From: KLAP211 sp964650085
Lineage (GTDB): Bacteria; Patescibacteriota; Dojkabacteria; J137
Direction of reading: 5' to 3'
Assembly (NCBI GenBank): GCA_964650085.1
Contig: CAZYSE010000057.1
Coordinates: 1-6,063 of the forward strand
DNA: 6,063 nucleotides
Below, piece after piece: positions 1-6,063 of this stretch. The translations under genes and the position numbers were made by a program. The first letter of the stretch is position 1, and each line of letters begins with the position of its first letter. The notes beneath the pieces were generated by a model. That model did no database searches, was not told where the DNA came from, and saw only the letters and a list, made by a program, of their open reading frames with translations.

Positions 1-3000
1 ATGGTGCAGATGGTGGTCTACCTGTGTTCATTCCGCCAACTGGACCCACAGTAGGATCGTAATATATAGGCCGATTACCTCTATAGTATCGTAAAGCATC
101 TTCATGGTTGTACAATCTTCCAAAAGCAGAAGTTACTGCGCCGTTAACAAACTTTCCTCCGCTCAATTCCGAAATCGTACCACCGATTGCTCCAGCTAAT
201 AATACTCGACCTTCCATACTATCAGGGAATACACCTTCAATAGCAAAGTCTGCCTGAGAAGTTAATGCAGAACTTATAAATCCATGTTCGAATTTACCAC
301 CTTCAATCATGTTTTTTGTTCCTCCAACTACTCCATGACCTAGTGCATTAGAAATTGGATCAGTCATATATTTTCCAACAAATCCTAATACATTTGCCGT
401 TCCTAATGACACAAATCCAGAAGTTATTCCTGCCCTAAACGCATCTCCAATTCCACCTCCATTAAGCAATGTTCCAGCAAAAGATGATCCAAAACCGAAT
501 CCAAATGCTGCTGCTGTTGGGCCAAGTGCTAACGAAGCAATTCCAGCTGTTAGTGCTCCTGCCACTATTGCAACACCTATTCTCCAATTATCTTCAACAA
601 TATCTACTAAATCATCAAACCTGTCTGAGACCCAATCCATTGCATCATCAAACCAACTAAATCCTGTTGGATCCGTTAGGTTTAACGGATTGTTCATAAC
701 GTAAGTGTACCTGTTATAACTTTGCGTCATGTTTGGTTCTTGAATCAAAGGATCTGCAGATGTAAATCTTCCGATAACTGGATCGTAAACTCTTCCCTTC
801 ATATTTACTAAGCCAACTTTGTCTAATTGTTCATGTCCAGTAAATCCAACCTTGCTTGCGCTTGTGACAGAACCAGAAGCCTGCCAATTCGAAGCTCGTC
901 TTTTTCCCCAAGAATCAAAACTCAAATTTTCTACTATTGCTCCTGCTTGATCGGTAATAACTGATAGCGAGCCGATATGATCATAAAGCATAAACTTTGT
1001 ACTAGGGTTTCCTGTACCAGGTTTTGTGTAAGTAGCTACAATTTTTCCTCCAGCAAAAATATTGTGTAGTTCTTCGGAGGTTGTTGCAGTTGAAGTCTTT
1101 TCATAAATACTTCCAACATAAACGGTAGTCGATGTAGTTCCATTCTCATTCACAACGTTCTTATATAAATCTGCAGACGGATCGTATGTAAATGTCTGAG
1201 TTACATTTCCTTTTGTTATAACTTTAGCTTTATTGAAAGAAGTGTAAGTTATTGTTCCTTCGCTGCTTGTGATTCTGTTTCCATTTGCATCGTATGTGTA
1301 ACTATTGTTCACATTTCCAGAAACTTGAGTTACAGCATGTGGTTTACTTCCGTAAGTATAGTTTCCTACATCCGATTTACTTGTGATATTTCCAATTGAA
1401 TTGTAAGCCATGCTAACTGAATTTCCGTTCACATGTGACAGAGTAAGTCGATTCAAAGCATCGTACCCAAAAGTTTCTTGAACATTTTGTATGTTATCTC
1501 TTCTTGAAAGCAGATTTCCAAGTTGATCGTAACCGTATGTTAAGTTCTGTGTTCCAAGCAAATTCGCAAGATTTCCAGAGGTAATATTTGTTAAATAACC
1601 CATAACGTTGTTGTATGAATAGCTTGTGATTATTCCGTTACCTAAGGTTTCTTTTAATAACTGGCCTTTGGCGTTAGCAGTATCTAGTTTCCAGTACGAA
1701 GTATTATCCGTGTAGTTTTTTACTTCTGTTAAAACTCCGAACCCGTTGTAGTTGCTAGTTACAGCAAATCCAGACGGATAAACTAGAACTTTATCTCTCG
1801 AGTATTGATCAAATATTTTTGAAGTAACGTACTTTGTTCCATCAATTGTTTTTATAGTCTCGTAGTTTCTTCCAAATGCATCGTAGTTATATTTTTCTAC
1901 ATATCCATTTTCTGCTGTTACTTTATTTAATTTTCCTAAACCCTTGTATCCGGTATCGTATTCGTAAACGATAACTCCTTCGGCTCTTTCCAATGATGTG
2001 ACTCTTCCGAGTTTATCGTACATTGTTGTCGAAGTTTGATTCTTAGCGTCTGTGATTAGAGTTCTTTCTCCAAATACATTAGTAAAGTATCTAGTTAATC
2101 CTGTATCTGGATCATTAATTTCTGTTTGTCTTCCTCTTATGTCGTACTTCATCGAAATTGTATTTCCCATAGGATCGGTAGTAGAAATTAGATTTCCAAA
2201 ATTATCGTATTTGCTATTAACAGAATTACTATAAACATCTGTTACTTTTACAATTTGTCCTACAATATTTTTTAGCGTCTTAGTCTCTTGCCCCATAACG
2301 CTTACTTTTGTTTCTAATCCTGTGTAAGTGATCTGTTTATCTCGATCTCCTGGATATGCTTCTCTAGTTAATCTTCCAAAATTGTCGTATGTAAATTGAA
2401 CACAGTTAGAAGTAGATTCATTTGCAAAGTAGGGTTCACATTTTTTTGTAAGCTGACCTAAATTATTGTAGGTTGAATCGGTGTTAACCATTCGACCATC
2501 AAAACCTAAAGTCTGACTTCTTACTTCTCGGTTTAAAATATCGTAGTAAGTAATTGAAGTTTGACCTGCCGAGTTATCTACTCTCACAAAATATTTTGCT
2601 CCACTTGGACACAAACTGCCGCTACACATTAGATAACTAGTTCGCGTAACATTTCCATCAGCTCCAGTAACTTTTACTGCACGACCAAAAGCATCGTATT
2701 CGTATCTAACAATTAATCCGTTTGGATCTGTTACTGTTAATAAATTTCCTGTGACTTGATCGTATGTACTTACAGCTTTATGATTTAATGCATTTATAGT
2801 TTCCAACGCAAACCTTCCGTTAGCACTGTATGTAGTCTTCTGGGTTCTAACTTCACTTGTATTAGGCATCTCGTAACTCATGATTATGTTCCCAAATAAA
2901 TCGTAATCGTATTTCTTATCGTATTTTAATGCTGGGATATCAGGCTCAGTTGTTTCTCTTAACAGCTGACCGGTATTAGCATCATAGTTAAACGCAGAAA

Positions 3001-6000
3001 CTCTTTTTTGCGCACTTTGTTCTGGAACTTCTTTTGTAACTTCCGCTCTAGTTAATCTTCCAATTATCCAGTTGCTTGCATTATTGTTGTATGTATTAAC
3101 TGTTGTTGTTCTATATGTATTTTGAGTGCCATCCACATCGATTATCGAAACTACTCGTGTTTGATTTCCAAATTCATCGTAAGTAAATTCTGTTCTTTCA
3201 GTTTTAAGAATTCCTCCAGTGTTCGGATCGAAAGATTTGCTTACAGAATTTGTAATGTACGGGAAATACCTTTCGTTTACTAAACCTGTTCCCTTCCTTG
3301 AAGCTTCTATACTACTTAATGTGTTGAATGTTGAACTTAATAGAGTTCCCGATGAAGATTTAACTTCGTTCTTTAAAACCATTCCTCTAAAGATATGGAT
3401 TTGTTCGAATTCTGAATAGTTTGTGATTCCAGTTTGATTGTCTGTTTTCTTCACCCATCGAAATCCTAAGAAACCACGACCACGTGTATTTATTTCTGCG
3501 CCTCCGTAGTTATAACTATATTGGTTTAATCCTCCAACTCCATTGGTCACTTTATAATCTGAAACAACATAAATTGGACCTTGGAAGTCTACTCTTGTTG
3601 GATAACTCGCATCGTTATCTTTTGTATACACAGAAGAATCAGTCAAGGGTTTGTATTGAATTTGTACCTCTACACCATGACCGTTTACAATTTTCGTAAG
3701 TAGATTTGGAGCTGCAATGCCATTTAATCTAACACTCCACGAACTTCCACTTTGAGTATACGCAGACATATCTATAGAACCGTCCCCGTTGTAGTCTCCA
3801 AAGAAGTTATTTCCAGCTCCTCCAGCATGAGACGCCCAAGTAGTAGAACTTCCATTCGCTCCAAAGTTAAAGCCTGTCGATAGTGCAACGTGCCACATTC
3901 CATTTGATCCTGTGTAACCTGCAATATCAGATTTTCCATCGCCGTTAAAGTCACCTATATAGTTATTTGTAGTTCCACCACCATGTCCGCTCCAGTGAGG
4001 TTTTGTTCCACCATTCGAACAATCAAAATTAGTTCCCGTTGAAATACAGGCTTTCCAAAGATTTCCAGAAACAAATCCTAAAGTATCAGTTAATCCATCT
4101 CCGTTAAAATCTCCTAAGAAAGTATTTTGAAGATTCATTGAAGTATTTGGTGATTCCCACATACCAGAATCAACAAAACCTGTTCCTGTTGATAAGAACA
4201 CTCTAAATTTTGATGGATCTGTTGGAACTGCGTACTTCATCATGTCGAGCATTCCGTCTCCATTGAAATCTCCCAGAATATTATTTGCCAATCCACCATC
4301 ATGACTAACTGTGTTTGCAACACAAGAAAAATCAAAAGTTAGCGGAGAAGTAGTTCTAATTACTGTGTAGCAAACAGTCCATAAGTTTCCGGATTGATAA
4401 CCTGCAATGTCTGTCATTCCATCACCATTAAAGTCTCCTGTAATTGTATTTGCATATCCTAAGCCATGACCAGTCCAAAGATTATCTCCGTAAGGACTTC
4501 CAACTGGTTGATCTACAAAATTGCTTCCTGTTGATAGTCTAACTCTCCAACCATTTGCTCTAACTTGATCAGCCTGTCTCATCATGTCAGTTTTGCCATC
4601 TCCGTTGAAGTCACCAACAAACAAATTTCTCATATCGGTATTAGGGTTTACACCGCTCCAATTTTGGTTTTCAAAAGTGCTTCCATTTGAAAGACTAACT
4701 GTCCATAAAGACAAATCAGAAGAGTTGTTTTGATGCCCAGCTAAATCGGTTCGACCATCACCGTTAAAATCTCCAGTAATAGTTCTAGTTTGACCAACTG
4801 AGTTTGCACTCCAATTACCACTGCCTGTGCCATTAAAACTTAGTTGAGATGGTGTGAAATCTTTCCAAGAAAAATTAGTAGGTCTTAAACAAACGTTGTT
4901 CAATCCACATTCAGTTATCGATGAAAGATAAGAATTCAAAGTTGCTGTTGAAGATGGCTTGTAAGCGAATTTGTATTCCTTAACTAAAGTATTGACGCTT
5001 CCATTAGTACTGTAAGATCGTACTGCTGATAATCTTTTGTTTACAACAACAACCGCACCTCCAACAAATTTTCTTTGAGTATCTGGTCTGTTTTCGTAGA
5101 TAAATTCAACATAATTAGTTGGTTGAGTTAATAAACTTTCGTGTGAATTTCCAGTATATGAAATCTTGGTCGGGTAGAAGTTTGTTCCGGCAGGATCCTC
5201 ATAATAACTTATATTCATGTAGTTTCCTAAATGATCGTACATTTTGTTTGCCGCCCAGTAAAGCACGTGTGGAGTACCTACAGCTTCTATTCTAGAGTCT
5301 GGTGTCAATCCAAAAGTAATTCTTATTCCACCACTAGTAAATGCTTCAAACCATTGAGGAAAACCATTTACATTTCCGTAAGAAATAACTTTAGTAAAAG
5401 TTTCGTGTTCTGTTCTGTATTCTGTTCCGTTGGCGCCGTAAACCTGACCATCAAGATTCATTAATCTTTCTCCATCTAAACAGAACTTGTCGTTAGCATC
5501 GAAATCTACTGTATCTATTGAATTATCCTGACCCAATGTTGTACCGCATCTAGAAATTGTAGAAAGCCCGCCTAGTGAAAATCCTGCTCCTAAAACTCCA
5601 TTAGACCCTCTGCTTGAATAATTAACGCTCAAGCTAGGAGCAATTCCGTTTCCAGAAACTCCAGTTGAAAGTGGAATAGAGTAGGTCGAAGAACCAACGT
5701 TATCTACATCAAAAGAACCATTTGTAAAACCAGAAATCTCTCCGCTTACTGTTGGCAGAGAATTAATTGCAGCGTTCTGCACTTTCCATGTAGCACCTGA
5801 TGATCCTAGTGTGAAATTAACTGTTAGAAATGTACCGTCAGCACTAGGAGAAGTTGTTTTTATTGCAATCGTGTCGCCGTTAACTACGCTTGCAGTAGTT
5901 CCGCTTTCCGCACCATTTTTAATTATTCGTGTATTGTTACCTCCACTTACGGTTGCATTAGTTGCACCAGAAAGGCCTTTGACAACAACAGTGTTAGAGA

Positions 6001-6063
6001 AATATTCAGTATTTTTTATAGCCTCGTTTATTGAAACGAATTGATATTGAGATTGATCTGGAA
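1..6063 (-). CDS. Giant SpvB/FG-GAP/TcdB-like/RHS-repeat protein, partial at both ends
   Basis: One minus-strand frame (plus-strand triplets starting at positions 2, 5, 8 and so on) is open over all 2,020 complete codons; I read every triplet and found no stop. Neither start nor stop is in the window, so the gene is longer than 6 kb. Domain order is Ig-like segment, SpvB domain, seven FG-GAP repeats, TcdB middle/N-terminal-type domain, RHS/YD repeats, RHS core and a hydrophobic C-terminal region. This matches Tc-toxin B plus C subunits joined in one chain, or a large polymorphic Rhs toxin. Known relatives are exported or surface proteins that encapsulate and deliver a C-terminal effector; that role is inferred here. 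Twelve cysteines fall in six close pairs, which fits export to an oxidising compartment. Glycine codons are mostly GGA and arginine often AGA. No frameshift or internal stop is seen. The domain family is secure; the effector and the target cell are unknown. Confidence 0.95.
2..658 (-). other. Post-core C-terminal region: hydrophobic Gly/Ala segment and GGKF motifs (res. 1802-2020)
   Basis: After DPTGF comes an acidic amphipathic stretch, SWFDDAMDWVSDRFDDLVDI, then a hydrophobic Gly/Ala run, IGVAIVAGALTAGIASLALG and on to GFGFGSSFAG (about 455-580). Two related motifs follow: EGGKFEHGFISSALT (lowest base 260, top 304) and SGGKFVNGAVTSAFGRLYN (about 113-163). The last residues are Pro/Gly/Tyr-rich, with RGNRPIYYDPTVGPVGGMN and GRPPSAP, and the window ends there. 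The GGKFxNGAxxxAF motif is common between the RHS core and the variable toxin domain in large Rhs proteins. I therefore read this as the pre-toxin region, with the toxin itself or a short tail left of position 1. No known nuclease, deaminase or ADP-ribosyltransferase motif is visible within it. The hydrophobic run could serve packing inside the shell or passage across a membrane; which one is not known. Confidence 0.75.
455..580 (-). other. Hydrophobic, possibly membrane-active segment (res. ~1828-1869)
   Basis: The stretch reads IGVAIVAGALTAGIASLALG, then PTAAAFGFGFGSSFAGTLLN, with no charged residue over about 40 positions. It is preceded by an acidic helix-like segment (WFDDAMDWV, FDDLVDIVEDNW). 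The Gly/Ala content and small-residue spacing resemble glycine-zipper-like membrane segments seen after the core in Rhs effectors. It is long enough for one or two membrane passes. Because it follows the core cut site, it would stay with the released C-terminal fragment. A role in effector translocation is an inference. Confidence 0.5.
659..985 (-). other. RHS-repeat-associated core domain (res. 1693-1801)
   Basis: The segment starts LYDHIGSLSVITDQAG, continues LSFDSWGKRR, VGFTGHEQLDKVGLVNMKGR, VYDPVIGRFTSADPLIQEP and QSYNRYTYVMNNPLNLTDP, and stops at DPTGF (659-673). This is an almost textbook match to the conserved RHS core that closes the shell and marks the border to the variable C-terminal tip. 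In Tc C proteins the equivalent region acts as an aspartyl autoprotease that frees the effector just after the DPxG(L/F/W) motif. Here candidate residues are R1765 (GRF), D1770 (ADP, codon 752-754) and D1797 (DPTG, codon 671-673). The motifs are seen; cleavage is inferred from the family. Confidence 0.96.
986..3184 (-). repeat. RHS/YD repeat region (res. 960-1692)
   Basis: About 20 degenerate YD repeats of the form Y-D-x-x-G-(R/N)-(L/V/I)-(T/V)-x follow one another. Tyr-Asp pairs are visible at 3176, 2981, 2900-2911 (YDYD), 2759, 2693, 2540, 2384, 2204, 2141, 2015, 1955, 1880, 1526, 1460, 1289 and 1181 (lowest coordinate of each). Examples are EYDAFGRAVKV, TYDNFGRLTRE, KYDNFGNLISTTDPMGN, MYDKLGRVTSL and TYDANGNRITS. 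Degenerate copies include TYSANGRFAL, TYNNLGQLTKK, IFDQYSRDKVL and SYNNVMGYLTNI. These strands wind into the large beta-shell that encloses the effector in Rhs and Tc C proteins. Two inserts carry Cys pairs: CSGSLC (2609-2626), followed by PSGAKYFVRV, and the CEPYFANESTSNC stretch (2402-2440). No DNA-level perfect repeat is evident, so this is protein-level repetition. Confidence 0.95.
3185..3727 (-). other. TcdB middle/N-terminal-type domain (res. ~779-959)
   Basis: Directly after the seventh repeat comes LNGIAAPNLLTKIVNGHG, then a strand VEVQIQYKPLTDSSVYT (end of this at 3623), YPTRVDFQGPIYVVSDY, GGLNQYSYNYGGAEINTRGR, GFLGFRWVKKTD and YSEFEQIHIFRGMVLKNEV. The combination 'P-x-L-L-T-x-I-x-N-G-x-G ... 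Y-K-P-L-T-D-S-S-V-Y ... V-V-S ... G-R-G-x-L-G-F ... G' is typical of the TcdB toxin middle/N-terminal family, which lies between the FG-GAP propeller and the RHS shell in SpvB/TcdB-like proteins. GRGFLGF is at 3461-3481. It probably forms part of the beta-strand shell wall. The edge towards the RHS repeats is not sharp; the first clear YD repeat (TYDEFGNQTRV) begins at about 3184. Confidence 0.85.
3740..4830 (-). repeat. Array of seven FG-GAP/VCBS-like repeats (res. ~412-774)
   Basis: The heptapeptide GDFNGDG (GDYNGDG in the last copy) occurs at 4754-4774, 4595-4615, 4418-4438, 4253-4273, 4094-4114, 3935-3955 and 3779-3799, starting at residues 430, 483, 542, 597, 650, 703 and 755. Spacing is 53, 59, 55, 53, 53 and 52 residues. 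Each motif continues with two residues and an Asp (for example KTD, MTD, LTD), giving the D-x-N-x-D-G-x-x-D calcium-loop pattern of FG-GAP repeats. Most units also carry LW or W plus a V/L strand, LS(T/N)G(T/S)xF, and a WxGHG- or HxGG-like turn before the next motif. Such arrays fold as beta-propellers; in Tc B subunits the propeller sits at the neck of the shell and gates effector release. Synonymous codons differ between copies, so the array is old and not a recent DNA duplication. Confidence 0.93.
4859..5719 (-). other. SpvB-type domain (res. 115-401)
   Basis: The segment begins SFDVDNVGSSTYSIPL and continues with SGNGIAPSLSVNYSSRGSNG, GVLGAGFSLGGLSTISRCG, VDFDANDKFCLDGERL, YGANGTEYRTE and TNFSWKD. 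The series 'Y-S-I-P-L ... G-x-G-x-x-P-x-L-S-x-x-Y-S-S ... G-x-G-F-S-L-x-G-L-S-x-I-x-R' is the hallmark of the SpvB N-terminal family (Salmonella virulence plasmid 65 kDa B protein), which also begins Tc-toxin B subunits such as TcdB. It does not include the ADP-ribosyltransferase half of SpvB. In Tc toxins this part forms the first portion of the hollow shell. It contains two of the cysteine pairs, at residues 172/194 and 385/391. Confidence 0.9.
5774..6061 (-). other. N-terminal beta-rich, Ig-like segment of the giant protein (res. 1-96)
   Basis: This is the most N-terminal part visible. It is rich in Thr, Ser, Val, Asn and Gly and poor in charge, with alternating short hydrophobic strands. 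It contains NTRIIKNGAESGTT, then VVNGDTIAIKTTSPS, and ends in FTLGSSGATWKVQN. The pattern of an 'NG' turn followed by 'V-x-NGD-x-I-x-I-K' and a closing W-K-V strand resembles small Ig-like beta-sandwich modules found in tandem in secreted bacterial proteins. More copies may lie upstream of 6063, together with any signal peptide. The role is probably a stalk or an adhesive spacer, by inference only. A short Ser/Gly/Asn-rich linker (res. 97-114) leads to the SpvB domain. Confidence 0.5.

Noticed and set aside
469..660. Plus-strand Leu/Gln-rich 63-residue ORF
   Set aside because: It is the antisense shadow of the Ala/Gly-rich post-core segment and has no supporting motif.
2052..3699. Plus-strand ORFs at 2052-2234, 3219-3419 and 3484-3699
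   Set aside because: All are antisense to RHS or TcdB-mid coding sequence that is continuous and clearly conserved on the minus strand.
3772..3954. Minus-strand 60-residue ORF in another frame
   Set aside because: It lies inside the FG-GAP array in a different frame from the giant ORF and has no recognisable domain; it is a shadow of the GDFNGDG-coding repeats.
3779..4774. Possible DNA repeat array or CRISPR-like periodicity (recurring 'ccatctccgttgaagtc'-type words about every 160 bases)
   Set aside because: The words differ at synonymous sites and spacing varies from 156 to 177 bases; they encode GDFNGDG, so the periodicity is protein-level.
5231..5464. Plus-strand 77-residue ORF
   Set aside because: It is antisense to the SpvB domain; the Cys/Ser/Val-rich sequence is what the reverse complement of this coding region gives, with no family resemblance.
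4859..5719. SpvB homology taken as evidence for an actin ADP-ribosyltransferase
   Set aside because: Only the N-terminal SpvB family is seen; nothing in the window resembles the C-terminal ADP-ribosyltransferase half with its E-x-E motif context.
5811..6044. Plus-strand 77-residue ORF with a hydrophobic, Val/Leu-rich product
   Set aside because: It looks membrane-like, but it is the complement of a Thr/Asn/Gly-rich beta segment; such antisense frames are hydrophobic by composition.

Overview
The whole window is the interior of one very large gene on the minus strand. Read as the reverse complement, one frame stays open from position 6061 down to position 2 (2,020 codons) with no in-frame TAA, TAG or TGA. 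Both the true start (right of 6063) and the stop (left of 1) lie outside. There is no intergenic DNA, so I found no promoter, ribosome binding site, terminator, RNA gene, mobile element or CRISPR array. Short ORFs in the other frames are shadows.

The product is a modular SpvB/FG-GAP/RHS protein, the architecture of Tc-toxin B and C subunits fused in one chain and of related secreted polymorphic toxins. Residues are numbered from the first complete codon in the window, with N- to C-terminus running right to left on the plus strand. The order is: (1) a small beta-rich, Ig-like segment (res. 1-96, 5774-6061); (2) an SpvB-type domain (res. 115-401, 4859-5719); (3) seven FG-GAP/VCBS-like repeats with the motif GDFNGDG every 52-59 residues (about 3740-4830); (4) a TcdB middle/N-terminal-type domain (about 3185-3727); (5) a long RHS/YD repeat region (986-3184); (6) the RHS-repeat-associated core, ending in DPTGF (659-985); (7) a Gly/Ala-rich hydrophobic C-terminal segment with two GGKF motifs and a Pro/Gly-rich run (2-658). 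Any variable toxin tip would begin at or beyond position 1 and is not seen.

By analogy with Tc toxins and Rhs proteins, parts 2-6 probably form a hollow shell, the FG-GAP repeats a beta-propeller at one end, and the core closes the cocoon and may cut off the C-terminal effector. An immunity gene might follow the stop codon, outside the window.

The organism is probably a Gram-negative bacterium with AT-rich DNA. SpvB segments carrying motifs such as SRCGTT and FCLDGERL recall proteobacterial homologues. Glycine is mostly GGA and arginine often AGA, which also fits other AT-rich lineages. The taxon cannot be fixed from this window. The family is known. The points most worth a second look are the single-chain layout, the seven-repeat propeller, twelve cysteines in six close pairs, and the duplicated GGKF motif next to the missing tip.
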